A DNA stretch of 64,000 bases, from assembly GCF_030676415.1 (NCBI RefSeq), contig NZ_JAUUTW010000002.1, forward strand, positions 248,001 through 312,000. Direction: 5' to 3'. The number at the start of each line of letters is the position of its first letter. The first letter of the stretch is position 1. Below the pieces are notes generated by a model, which saw nothing but the letters and a program-made list of their open reading frames with translations, had not been told where the DNA came from and did no database searches. Both the position numbers and the translations under genes were made by a program. Shown one piece after another: positions 26,721 through 35,866 of this stretch. This DNA is from Peribacillus frigoritolerans. Lineage in GTDB: Bacteria > Bacillota > Bacilli > Bacillales > DSM-1321.

Positions 26721-27257
26721 TTCTCATTTTACTAAAGTTATAGAGAACAATCTATAAAAATTAAAGATCACTATAAATCTGAGTAATATTGACTAATGGT
26801 TAGCCCGTATAATTTATTTAGTAATCTGAGCATAGCCAAGACGAAGGCTCGCTGTAAGAATTTAGACAATTATTGCCTCTCCTCCTCATAGAAAGGGCCT
26901 CTTTGAAAATACGACAAGGAAATGAAGTGTTAAAAGTGGAATCTTAGGATGAACCTTTTAGTAGAAAAGGAAATACAACACACAGGGTCTTATAGCGGAT
27001 TTTATTATCAAACTGCCATTAGATCATGTTCCTGTCTCTATAGAACCCTTCTGTAGAGTGGAAGTAACCTTGCATGAACAATTGTACAGTTCCATTGGAA
27101 ATTAATGAATCCACTAGGGGATTATGGTAAAGTTGCCGGATATTTGGGAGAGTTATTAAAAAAGCGTATCATTAATATGAAATTTTGATTAAGGACCTTT
27201 TATTTACCATTTATAAAGTATATTATATTTGGGAAATGAGAATTAAAGGAGTTAATT
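26721..27257. other. Intergenic stretch with fossil coding sequence
   Basis: No intact gene. On the plus strand two short adjacent frames look like pieces of one broken gene: about 26970-27103 (…LPLDHVPVSIEPFCRVEVTL…) and about 27107-27190 (NPLGDYGKVAGYLGELLKKR). I do not recognise the family. Confidence 0.4.
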
Positions 27258-27488
27258 ATGGGTAGATTTACAGAGACTGTAATGGAGAGGGTAGAAGATT
27301 CTCTACATAGTAGGAAGAAACCTATGGTTGTTAAACTAAATTCCGAACAACTTGATGATTTTATAAAAAAATTTCCGGATGGCGGAGAGTTTTTTGGTTT
27401 AAGCTATCACATTCATGATGATAAGACGGTCACTTTTAACTATAATTCAGATGGCAGACTCCTAGAAGTATTGAATTTGGTTAAGTGA
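27258..27488 (+). CDS. Hypothetical 76-aa protein
   Basis: Soluble, charged small protein (MGRFTETVMERVEDSLHSRK...), without cysteine or membrane segment. AAAGGAG lies 9 bases before the ATG and a clean terminator follows, so it is probably expressed. The beta-rich second half (GLSYHIHDDKTVTFNYNSDG) resembles no family I can name. It stands alone in an accessory stretch. Confidence 0.6.
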   Translation: MGRFTETVMERVEDSLHSRKKPMVVKLNSEQLDDFIKKFPDGGEFFGLSYHIHDDKTVTFNYNSDGRLLEVLNLVK

Positions 27489-27504
27489 TTGGTACTTTAA
27501 AGTA

Positions 27505-27529
27505 TCCAGCAGAAATGCTGGATTTTTTT
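27505..27529 (+). terminator. Terminator of the 76-aa protein gene
   Basis: TCCAGCA/TGCTGGA stem, GAAA loop, seven T. Confidence 0.8.
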
Positions 27530-27678
27530 GAACTTAAATAATCTTAATGAGATTAAGTGCATATCAAAGTCGAATGATGTAGAAGATAAAACAGCAACTA
27601 TGAATCCGACAGTAAATGGAGGCGGTACAAAACGACAAAATAAATGGCAAAGCGGAATAATCGCGGCTTTTATTCCAG

Positions 27679-27907
27679 AAACTCAAAAAGCTCAATCCCC
27701 ACTCCATTATCCGCCATCAATTGAGCATTTCGCATCTTTTTAACATGCTCACCAAGAAGGTCATTCGTTATATTATGTTCATTTTTCCTCACCTGCATCA
27801 AACGAAAAGGGAACCGCCAATAACCTGAAACCCAACACCTGCTCATACCACTTAATCGCAGCATCCAAATCAGGTACAGCCAATCCAATGTGAATAATTG
27901 CTGTCAT
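27679..27907 (-). pseudogene. Broken duplicate of the VOC gene
   Basis: Starts MTAIIHIGLAVPDLDAAIKWYEQVLGF like the gene at 24481. An extra base in the GAGGAA region shifts the frame about 45 codons in, and the homology stops at 27679, losing the second half of the protein. The remaining part reads on in another frame. Confidence 0.85.
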
Positions 27908-28032
27908 ATGTATCCCCCTGATAATAAAATACCCTAAAAGATGGAGGACAAACGGTACCGTTTTGGACAAAAAAAAAGAAGCAATAGCCAATATTGCTTC
28001 CTTGATTACATATATCGACCTCATGAAATTCT

Positions 28033-28224
28033 TTAAATCTCACCCTCTTCAAGCCTCCTATTATACTCAACTTTACTAATTAATCCCTTTGCATTACAGG
28101 TAAGACAATCTGTATAAATATCGTAGGCACCTGTACCTGCACAAACATGGCATTTAACATGAGTTTCCGGTATATCCTTATGCATGAATGAAAAAACTTT
28201 TCCAATATACTGCAGAATAATCAT
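28033..28224 (-). CDS. Small DnaJ-type zinc-finger protein (copy B)
   Basis: The predicted 63-aa protein is the same as that of the gene at 25081, with the same AAGGAG-to-ATG spacing and the two CxxCxGxG-like knuckles. The protein is unchanged while the neighbouring VOC copy decayed. This suggests either recent duplication or selection on this gene. Confidence 0.72.
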   Translation of the reverse strand: MIILQYIGKVFSFMHKDIPETHVKCHVCAGTGAYDIYTDCLTCNAKGLISKVEYNRRLEEGEI

Positions 28225-28423
28225 TCCCAAAACTCCTTTTTTTTCTATCATACAACGAAAAAGAGAGAAGGAAACAGGGAATACAATAACATTACTTAAA
28301 ACAAATAAAACCATTACATAGTTTACATGGGTTTAAAATTTTGCTTGATGGAAGTTAGGGTGATACCGTGTAGTTTAATACAATCACGAAATAGCCAATT
28401 TGTTTTTAGAAAACCTACCAAAA

Positions 28424-29722
28424 TTATTCTTTCAAGCAATCATTATTTTTTATAGTATTGTTTTCAGAATTTCCATTTAAATATATTCCTTTATTGTTGT
28501 TTTTACATTTGTTATTAATAATGATATTAGATGTAGAGTTATATAAATAAAATCCATTTTCTTTATTAAACTGGGATGTATTGGACTTTATAGTATTACT
28601 AGAGACTTCCACTAAATTAATACCATTAATTAAACTATTTTTTATCGAATTATGATATACAGTATTATTATTAGAACCCCCAACCAGAGAAATACCATTT
28701 TTATTATTTTCTAAGATATTATCTTTTACTATAACACCTGATGATTTGTCTATATTGATTCCGCTCTCCTTATTTGTTAGACACGTATTGTTTTTAGCAA
28801 TCCCGTCTTTCACTTTGAAAAAAACAATGCCACTCGCTCCGTTTTGGTTACAAGTATTACCAGTGACTACAGTCCCAGTAACATCCCCATGCACTAGAAT
28901 ACCGAATCCTGCATTGTTAAAGAAATAAGATTTTTCTATCAATACATTTTTAACACTATAACCTACAACTGATTCCGGTTCCAAATCTATACCTGATGAG
29001 GGTGGTGTTCCATTTGTATTTTCAAAACGCGAATCAGAAATAACAATATTTTTCGCATAAATAATACTTATGCCTTGTCTTCTATTATTATCAGCCTTAA
29101 TTCCTTTAATTTTAACATTCGAGGATGGAATTTTTCCATTCTCAATTCCGGCTCCTAAAAAAACCCCATCTCCCCAGCAATTCTTTACTGTTACATCTTT
29201 TATAGTCACGTTAGAAGCTCCGTTCAAAGCAATACAGTATCCCCACTCTCCATTTGTAGCCTTGTGTTCATTGCGATCTCCTTGAATAACACCCTTTCCA
29301 TATATTTTCACATTTGACTTGTCTGCTACTCTTAAAATGGCATAACTTTCGGAATCATTTGGAATTGCCTTTAAAACTGCGTCTGGGGATAGTTTCAATT
29401 CAACATTATTCCCAAGACTTACTCCCCCAGTAGGTTTATCTCGTTCTTTTTTATCATATAATACACCAGTAGCTTTTATATAATAAACACCTGCAGGTAC
29501 ATAAATAGTCCCCCCACTTGTTAATGAATCGTTAGCCGCTTGGAAGGCTGCTGTCCAATCATAACCTTCAGGGATATCTTCTATTAAATGATCATATTCA
29601 GTTACGTTTATATGCGGCTTTCTTTTGTGTTCTTGTTCATGATTGTTAATACTGAATATATTCCAAAAAAGGATTACAAACAAAACAAGCAAATTAGTTA
29701 ATAAGAGTTTTTTTCCACTCAA
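28424..29722 (-). CDS. Secreted or membrane-anchored parallel beta-helix (NosD/pectate-lyase-like) protein
   Basis: A 432-aa protein starting at TTG (29722), with GGGAG 9 bases upstream. Residues 5-25 form one hydrophobic segment (signal or anchor). A GYDWTAAFQAANDSL segment follows, as in pectate-lyase-3/glycosyl-hydrolase-28-like proteins. Then come many Asn-rich beta-helix coils with the SNNTVYHNS/NNTIKNND pattern of NosD-type repeats. Such proteins bind or cleave polysaccharides (epimerases, lyases). No catalytic residues can be assigned. It is AT-rich and in an accessory region. Confidence 0.75.
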   Translation of the reverse strand: MSGKKLLLTNLLVLFVILFWNIFSINNHEQEHKRKPHINVTEYDHLIEDIPEGYDWTAAFQAANDSLTSGGTIYVPAGVYYIKATGVLYDKKERDKPTGGVSLGNNVELKLSPDAVLKAIPNDSESYAILRVADKSNVKIYGKGVIQGDRNEHKATNGEWGYCIALNGASNVTIKDVTVKNCWGDGVFLGAGIENGKIPSSNVKIKGIKADNNRRQGISIIYAKNIVISDSRFENTNGTPPSSGIDLEPESVVGYSVKNVLIEKSYFFNNAGFGILVHGDVTGTVVTGNTCNQNGASGIVFFKVKDGIAKNNTCLTNKESGINIDKSSGVIVKDNILENNKNGISLVGGSNNNTVYHNSIKNSLINGINLVEVSSNTIKSNTSQFNKENGFYLYNSTSNIIINNKCKNNNKGIYLNGNSENNTIKNNDCLKE

Positions 29723-30138
29723 CTTTTACAGCTCCCGTTGTTTAAATGAATGTTTAACTAGTAATTAAAAAAAATATAACGTAAATCCTCACAAAAGTAT
29801 TTTTTTTTGTTGACTAAAATTAAAGAGGTATATTAATGGTTTTATTTAGTGTGTTTACTGTTTGGACTCTTTTTCTCATCGGAACATCTAATGCTATTAT
29901 ATGCTGGGGTTGTGCTAAATGCGACATCTTCTATTAATCCTTTTACATATGGGGAAACATTTATCATGGTCTACATAAATCGGCCGAATACGAAAAAATA
30001 TTGAAAATTTATTATATCTTCTACATAGAATTGTTGCTATTTGATCCAATGGATACCATAAGTGAATGTATCAATTACCTCTAGCCTGTTTATCTGGGCA
30101 ACTTTTACTCCGACTTTAAATATTGTCAAATAAACTTT
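29723..30138. other. Intergenic stretch without a supported gene
   Basis: Very AT-rich. A 33-codon hydrophobic frame at about 29836-29937 (ends WGCAKCDIFY) has no convincing start context and may be a gene remnant. No RNA or repeat recognised. Confidence 0.4.
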
Positions 30139-30721
30139 ATGGGAAGTAATCGTACTTCAGGAACTGGTCCAAATAATTCTTCTAATAGTTGGGCAGGCCG
30201 CTTAGAGAAGAGTTTACGTTCTGAGAGGGATGAATTAGAAACATTAAGTTTTATCAATCATGGCCAAGAGGGGTATTCAACAAAGGATTTGTTAAAGGGT
30301 AAAAAAATTGATGCGGTTATTCATGATAATCCTGATCTGGTTATTTTTAGAAATCCCCTGATTAACAATCAATATCAATCGATTAGTTTGGAAAAGACGG
30401 AAAAAGATTTAAAAAACATCATGTCAAAATTACAAAAAGAGCTACCGAATGCAAAGATTCAATCATTTCACCGAATCCAGTGGCTAATAGTAAAACCGAG
30501 AATAACTTAGATTTGAATTATATGGATTAAATTGAAATTTCTGAAAGGGTTATTAAAAAAATAAATGGGCTTATATGAATATAATGGAAGGGGTTGGAAA
30601 TTGACTAAAAGAAGAGAATATGAGATTGGCTGATATATTAACAAATGATAATGTCCATCCCAATGATCAAGGACATAACATTTGGTTCGAGATGTTGGAT
30701 GAATATTTTAAGCTGAAGTAA
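30139..30721 (+). pseudogene. SGNH/GDSL-type hydrolase relic
   Basis: The first part (30139-30510) has SGTGPNNSSNSWAGRLEKSL and KIDAVIHDNPDLVIFRNPLI, typical of Bacillus SGNH hydrolases. The N-terminal nucleophile block is damaged. After a disordered gap, 30620-30721 restores the C-terminal catalytic block NVHPNDQGHNIW (Asp-x-x-Gly-His). The gene is therefore interrupted in the middle and cannot give a complete enzyme. The nearest relatives act on ester or acetyl groups. Confidence 0.7.
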
Positions 30722-30914
30722 TGTCACAAATATTTGTTTCTCAAGTATAGAAATAAGAAATACAGTTATTAGAGTTTTTGCTTTTGTGTTGAATGCTTCC
30801 ATTAGTAGTCTAAAATGGATAAACTGACGAACACCTTTCTTTTTACGATCCTCATTTACTCGTTCAGCATGTTCCCTACAATCAGTAGATGACGATTGGA
30901 AGGTATTGGCGGAT

Positions 30915-31599
30915 TAGAAAAAACTAGAATCGTTACTAGTTGCGATTAATGATCGCGTTGTACAAATTGATTATATCTTGCTAAAACACAGCGCCGCAAA
31001 CGCGTACGGTCCGGAGTTAGAAGGAAATAACGGAAACTCAGTTCAACTTGGAGGCGTTTATATTCCGGTCAGTTCTGACGATGTTAACCCTGGCTATATG
31101 ACGGCCAGCTAGACGCTGCATTCAAGCAATTAGAAACGCATATTGCGCTAGTCTTTCAAATGTTGGAAACACCGCAATGGCTATTCGGAACTGTCCTCGG
31201 AGATAATTCGGGTGGTACAGGAACATCTCATACAGATAGCTGATCTACTAAGGCTCGTTTCATGCCAATCTTTTCGAAGGTTAAGCGTATTCGGACGCAT
31301 TATGATAAAGCATTACACGACTCATTATACGCATGCCAATTATTCGATATTGCGCACGGCGACGCAAAGTTTAAAGCGGTTTATCCGTCAATCGCATGGG
31401 AAGACGGTATACCTAAGAGTGAGCTCGAGCAAGCGGAAATCATGGAGGGATCGAAAGCAACTATCGACATAAAACGGCAATCAAACGTTTAGTTGGCGTA
31501 GATGATGAGAAGGCCGCCGAAATAGCACGGCGCATTTCAGAAGACGAGAAGGCAATCAGCGGTTTAGTCGATAATAGGATTTTTAACGAGGCTAACTAA
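30915..31599 (+). pseudogene. Phage portal protein relic
   Basis: Pieces in different frames read as one portal-like protein: LLVAINDRVVQIDYILLKHSAANAYG and GGVYIPVSSDDVNPGYM, then LETHIALVFQMLETPQWLFG and ARFMPIFSKVKRIRTHYDKAL, then a C-terminal DDEKAAEIARRISEDEKA. Internal stops and at least two frameshifts kill it. Base composition is less AT-rich than the surroundings, as for the next two relics, indicating a common foreign origin. Its stop overlaps the ATG of the next relic. Confidence 0.7.
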
Positions 31600-32452
31600 T
31601 GGCTGGCGATATCTCGAAGATCCAGACGCCAACCTACGACTATGAAATCGCCAAGCTTCGCGGCTACTACGACGAAGCATTATCGAAAGTATCGCGCGAA
31701 CTACTACAGCTCGGCTTAACCAACTTCGAACGTACGCAGATCATCGCCACTCAGAAGGAGATTAAGAAAGTGTTGGCGGAGCTGGCCGAATTAGCATCCG
31801 ACTGGATTGCGACTAACATTCCGGTGGCCGCGACTGACGGCGTTGCTATCTCGCTTATTTCGCTAGGGTTAGCGGAGACAATCGGGGAAGAGCGCGGCAT
31901 CAAAGTTAACAAGCTGAATCGCGAATTTATAAAGACCGCCGTAACCGACACGCAGGACGATTTATTGCAGATTACGCAGACGTCGAGCGCAAGGTGCGGA
32001 CGTCGATTCGCCAAGACGTGCTCAGCAAGTTAGACCAGGCAACGAAGACCGGCATTATCGACTCAGCCGGCCGATGGTGGAAGCCGGAAGTTTACGCGGA
32101 CATGGTGGTGCGGACGAAGATGGCGTCAACTCAGCGTGGGACGGCGACCAATAACGCGCTAGGACGCGATGTGTATTACGGAGTTATCAGCCGGCACGGA
32201 GCTAGGGATGCCTGTGCTATGTGGGAAGGACGAGTCGTTAAGTTGGTCCGAGAGGCGCCCGGAGATTATCCGGTTAGTGGCGATATATCAAGGCGCGAAT
32301 TATTCCCCCCAAACTGCAAACACGTTATATCGCCGGTAGAAGACCAGAAAGACTATCCGAATAACCTGCTTAATAGCTACCGCTGGGTATTCGAATATTT
32401 CGTTATCATAAGTATGAATAGTAGTATTGTAATTCAGTGTATCCTCCGATAA
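31599..32452 (+). pseudogene. Phage minor capsid (head) protein relic, frameshifted
   Basis: The first frame (31599 to about 31985) gives MAGDISKIQTPTYDYEIAKLRGYYDEAL... and the second (about 31985 onward) continues VRTSIRQDVLSKLDQATKTG...RHGARDACAMWEGR...PPNCKH, the MuF-like/minor capsid 2 pattern with conserved Cys and His. One frameshift separates them near 31985. The 3' end runs into unrelated sequence about 70 bp before the acyltransferase gene. Confidence 0.75.
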
Positions 32453-32522
32453 AATGAGTGATGGGAGAAAAAGGAATGTTCAGTGTTCAGTTTGTCTGAG
32501 TTCCTTTTATAAGGAGGATACA

Positions 32523-33563
32523 ATGAGAAGATTTGTAGAGATAGACATCGCAAGAGGTTTAACTATATTCTTGGTAGTGGCAGGGCATACTACTGTACCG
32601 GAATGGTTAAATAATATATTAAGAGATTTTAGAATGCCTTTATTCTTTTTAGTATCCGGTTATCTTTTTAGTAGCCAAAAGTATTTGAATAATACCCGGA
32701 TGTTGTGGACGAATAAATTTTACACTTTACTAGTTCCGTATTTTACAGCAGGGATACTTTCTTATTTTTACTGGATAATTATAAAAGTGGCGGACCCGTC
32801 AAACGGCGAGTATATTTGGTATAAACCCTTAGTGGGTGTTTTTTACGGAAACGGTGTTGATGGTTGGCTTGGCTTGAACGAACCTATATGGTTTTTGGTG
32901 TGTTTATTTTGTGCCCAAATACTTTATTGCTACACTCAAAAGATTATTGGGGGGTTGGGTTTTTACACACAGGCAGGCATTTACATGCTCATAGGTTTCG
33001 CGGGTTATGCTGTAAGTCGAGTTATCTTTTTGCCTTGGGGGCTTGATATTGCTTTAGTTGCTCTTTTATTTATGTATTTAGGGAATAAATTTAAATACTA
33101 TCAATTCATAGAAAAATTAAAGCCTGTAGGGTTTGTATCAGTACTATCGCTTATAGTATTCGGGGCGACAACCTATTTTAATAATGCGGATATGAACAAC
33201 AGAATTTATGGTAATTTGTTTACTTTCTATATTGCAGGAATATCCGGTAGCATATTAGCATTGTCATTTACGAAAGTGTTACTTAGAAACAACGCAACTG
33301 TAAAATTCTTTACGCTATTAGGCAGGGAATCTTTATTAATTTTGATTTTCCACGCCGGACTAGCTATTACGACGTTATCCTATGTTGATATTCTTTTTGT
33401 TAATGGAACAGTTCATTGGAGTGTGTATTTGACAATCGGATTAACACTTCCTTTGGTATTATCCATCTTCATTAAGAAGATACCTATCTTGAACGTACTT
33501 TTAAATGGAAAAGGAGGTCCGTCGAAGTCACAAAAATTAGTTAGGGGTTCAAAGATATCGTGA
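32523..33563 (+). CDS. Membrane acyltransferase (acyltransferase family 3), intact, inside the prophage relic
   Basis: A 346-aa integral membrane protein with about ten hydrophobic segments. It has the family start EIDIARGLTIFLVVAGHTT, including the conserved His, and a FRMPLFFLVSGYLF segment. The ATG at 32523 has AAGGAGG 6 bases upstream; an in-frame start at 32454 has none. Members O-acetylate or otherwise acylate surface sugars. It sits between a minor-capsid relic and a scaffold relic. It keeps an intact frame, its own ribosome site and a terminator while all phage genes around it are dead. A lysogenic-conversion cargo gene is a reasonable inference. Confidence 0.85.
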   Translation: MRRFVEIDIARGLTIFLVVAGHTTVPEWLNNILRDFRMPLFFLVSGYLFSSQKYLNNTRMLWTNKFYTLLVPYFTAGILSYFYWIIIKVADPSNGEYIWYKPLVGVFYGNGVDGWLGLNEPIWFLVCLFCAQILYCYTQKIIGGLGFYTQAGIYMLIGFAGYAVSRVIFLPWGLDIALVALLFMYLGNKFKYYQFIEKLKPVGFVSVLSLIVFGATTYFNNADMNNRIYGNLFTFYIAGISGSILALSFTKVLLRNNATVKFFTLLGRESLLILIFHAGLAITTLSYVDILFVNGTVHWSVYLTIGLTLPLVLSIFIKKIPILNVLLNGKGGPSKSQKLVRGSKIS

Positions 33564-33608
33564 ATTAAATAGACACGTATTTGGAACAAACTGTACGGCA
33601 CCAATACG

Positions 33609-33638
33609 AAAGGCTTCGCAATTATGCGGGGCCTTTTT
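33609..33638 (+). terminator. Terminator of the acyltransferase gene
   Basis: AAGGCTTCGCA pairs with TGCGGGGCCTT (two G-U pairs), then a T-run. Confidence 0.75.
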
Positions 33639-33716
33639 CTTATGCCTTACGAAATGGGGTTAAACTTTCGGCTGCTTTAAATTAATGCGTGACGGCGGGT
33701 AAACGGGAGGTAACGC

Positions 33717-34140
33717 ATGAGCGAAGAATTAAACGAAGTTGTAACGGAACACCCGAAACACCAGCGATAGAAACGCCGGAAGCTAAAACGTTTACACAGG
33801 CTGAAGTCGATAAGATTTTAACCGACCGCATAGCGCGCGCAAATAGGAAGCTCGAAAAGTTTGCGGACTATGACGACGTGAAAACGAAAGCATCCGAATA
33901 CGAAAAGTTGCTCGAAGAAAAGCGCCTTGCAGAGTTGTCCAAAAAGGGACGCCTAGAGGAAATCGCTAAGAAACGAAGAAGAAAAGCACTCCTTATCGCA
34001 GGAGCTCGAAAGCATGCGAGAAAGCGTGAAGGCGGAGAAGATCCGCAACGCATTTAACCAGGTTGCGCGTGGTAACGCAGGCACAACTGCAGCCGCAATT
34101 GCTGACTTAGCTAAAATCGAAGTACAATCGATATTCCTCT
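33717..34140 (+). pseudogene. Phage capsid scaffolding protein (DUF4355-like) relic
   Basis: Starts MSEELNEVVTEHP after CGGGAGG. It shifts frame after about 17 codons to TFTQAEVDKILTDRIARANRKLEKFADYDDVK...ASEYEKLLEEKR, then shifts again to ESVKAEKIRNAFNQVARGNAG. The coiled-coil body and position after the head genes fit a scaffold. Nonfunctional. Confidence 0.72.
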
Positions 34141-34497
34141 TTTTGCGCCTCGCGAGCGAGTGTGACTTCGATTATATCCCGGAAGTAAGCGACAGTTACG
34201 ACTTCCTTTTGGGGCTGCGGCGGAGGAAATCAACCTCGAAGGGTTGATGGAGAAGCGGACTTCTGGAAGGTGGAGGACGGTTTATAATAGCGGAGTGATG
34301 GAGAAACCATTTCCGCACATACTTAAACTTTCCGACCAACGATATGCAAATTTGTTCATGACCGTTCTCCTTTATCGTCCAGTTTTCGCAAGGTACCTTC
34401 TTCTTCTTCTGATATTTACTTTTACGTTTAACGTATTTTACCTGTCTCCAAATTATTGTGACAATGTATATCCTCTTTACAATTTACCGATACGGTA
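34141..34497. other. End of the prophage relic, no supported gene
   Basis: Short frames only. A TTGTGA/TACAAT promoter-like pair (TACAAT at 34478-34483) and the palindrome TTACCG-ATA-CGGTAA (34484-34498) lie at its end, just before the next ORF. Confidence 0.4.
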
Positions 34498-34911
34498 ATG
34501 ACTGTAGACAGGTTGAATATACTTAACCCTAAATCAAATAACGCTGAAGAATTAATCAGTCTTAACGCCGAAATAGCCGATACACTAAAAGTAAGTAATA
34601 TGTTAATAACAAATAAGAAGGATAAAGGTATTGTAAGAATTACTAATAAAGTGGTTGATAAACTCGATTTTCGTAGTCCTAACTTCATTTCGACGGGTAG
34701 GCTAGACTTAAGTAACGCGAACATTGGTGAACTTATAATGGCAAATGCTACAAATGGAGAAATCGGCATAGTCGGGATTATAAGAAGTGGAGATTGGACA
34801 ATTGGGTTGCTCAAACTAATTGACAACGAATTAACAGACTGCACACACAATGAGTTTTTTGAAGCTAAGTTTATAAGAATCGAAGTAAATAATTTAGTTG
34901 TCAAATCCTGA
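34498..34911 (+). CDS. Hypothetical 137-aa protein
   Basis: Open frame MTVDRLNILNPKSNNAEELISLN..., rich in Asn, Ile and Leu, with a repeating strand-turn rhythm (RLDLSNANIGELIMANATNGEIG) that suggests a small beta-solenoid or phage fibre-like piece. There is no ribosome binding site. The ATG overlaps a palindrome and lies only about 15 bp after a -10-like hexamer, so it would be nearly leaderless if expressed. It may be a remnant of a phage structural gene. Confidence 0.45.
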   Translation: MTVDRLNILNPKSNNAEELISLNAEIADTLKVSNMLITNKKDKGIVRITNKVVDKLDFRSPNFISTGRLDLSNANIGELIMANATNGEIGIVGIIRSGDWTIGLLKLIDNELTDCTHNEFFEAKFIRIEVNNLVVKS

Positions 34912-35076
34912 TGTAGACGGTAATCACAGTAAAATCCTTTATACTCCTACGTCTAATAGGGTATAATGAGGGGAAAAGTGACTATAACTTTCCCCTCTGG
35001 AAATAGTTGAATACTAAGTGGGGCTTTTCGATGTTAATGATCAAAAAGGAGAAACCTTGTCATAATTTCTCCATGT

Positions 35077-35388
35077 TTAACGAACAGTACATTTCCTAAC
35101 CTCGATAAATTCGCGCATTTCCTCTTTCGATATTCCTGAACCCATAATATCTTTCATAATTTCCATCCACTCTTCATCCATGCCCTTGTCTCCTTGTTCA
35201 TACAGAAGTGCATCAACCTTAATACAAAAGATTCTAGCGATTTTTTCTAAAACTAAAATAGTAGGGTTTGTTTGAAGGTTTCTTTCCAGTGAGCTTATAT
35301 AGGATTTGGTAACGCCGGATTTTGTGGAGAGTTCACTAATTGACATTTTTCTTTCTTTCCTAAGCGACTTAACTCGGTAACCTATCAT
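35077..35388 (-). CDS. SinR/SlrR-like transcriptional repressor
   Basis: A 103-aa XRE-family regulator. The N-terminal helix-turn-helix contains KSYISSLERNLQTNPTI, almost the SinR recognition region as I remember it. The C-terminal part (EEWMEIMKDIMGSGISKEEMREFIEV) matches the SinI/SinR dimerisation hook. I chose the ATG at 35388 (AGGTG 8 bases upstream, protein starts MIGYRV as SinR does) over the GTG at 35397. It is divergent from the exopolysaccharide operon starting at 35867, and in B. subtilis SinR/SlrR control eps. Whether it is SinR or SlrR cannot be decided here. Confidence 0.85.
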   Translation of the reverse strand: MIGYRVKSLRKERKMSISELSTKSGVTKSYISSLERNLQTNPTILVLEKIARIFCIKVDALLYEQGDKGMDEEWMEIMKDIMGSGISKEEMREFIEVRKCTVR

Positions 35389-35397
35389 TTTGACCAC

Positions 35398-35866
35398 ACC
35401 TAACCATTAAAATGAAAGTTATGAATGATTTTTAAACTATTACTTTCAGTTTACACATTTTTTCTCCCTTTTTAATGATAACTAGGCACTAAAATACTTG
35501 ACACAATTATATGTATAAACGGATTTTCTTGTTTTGATAGGCAATTAGTTAGGTCTAATTCAAGAAATTTTATTAAAACCGATAAATCAACTAAGAAAAA
35601 TTTGGGTTTAAAGTATACTTAGGTTTAATAAAATTTAAGTCAAAAATATTCTGGGAAATGCGTGATATATATGTGATTAATGCAATATTTTAAAAAAAAG
35701 AATTTTTTTCCTTTGTATTGCCGTTTTCTTTTTTGTAAAATTACTTTGGCATTTGAAAAGTATTCTTTCAATGTAAGTTTCATGTAAATTTCCTTGAAAA
35801 TACATATTAATAGGTAATATTATGGTATAATACAATAGGTCATTTTTAACATATCAGGAGGATGAA
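35398..35866. promoter_or_regulatory. Divergent control region between the SinR-like gene and the eps operon
   Basis: About 470 bp, strongly AT-rich. An extended -10 element TGGTATAAT lies at 35823-35831, about 36 bp before the first eps ATG. AAAGAAT (35697-35703) and ATTCTTT (35762-35768) form an inverted pair, each differing by one base from the SinR heptamer GTTCTTT. No ORF. Confidence 0.5.

Larger units (their letters stand above)
27679..28352. repeat. Direct long repeat, copy B
   Basis: Counterpart of 24727-25405. The zinc-finger gene and its ribosome site are preserved; the VOC part is truncated and frameshifted. The MFS gene, its Fur box and the 76-aa gene lie between the copies. Confidence 0.85.

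Noticed and set aside
34244..34498. 84-codon ORF with hydrophobic stretch at the end of the prophage relic
   Set aside because: No ribosome site, spans unrelated debris and ends in the promoter-like region of the next ORF.
34968..34997. Terminator for the 137-aa ORF (GAGGGGAAA/TTTCCCCTC stem)
   Set aside because: No T-run on either side; kept only as an unclassified inverted repeat.
35499..35525. SigA promoter from the TTGACA upstream of the eps operon
   Set aside because: No -10 hexamer at a usable distance; the extended -10 at 35823 is a better candidate.
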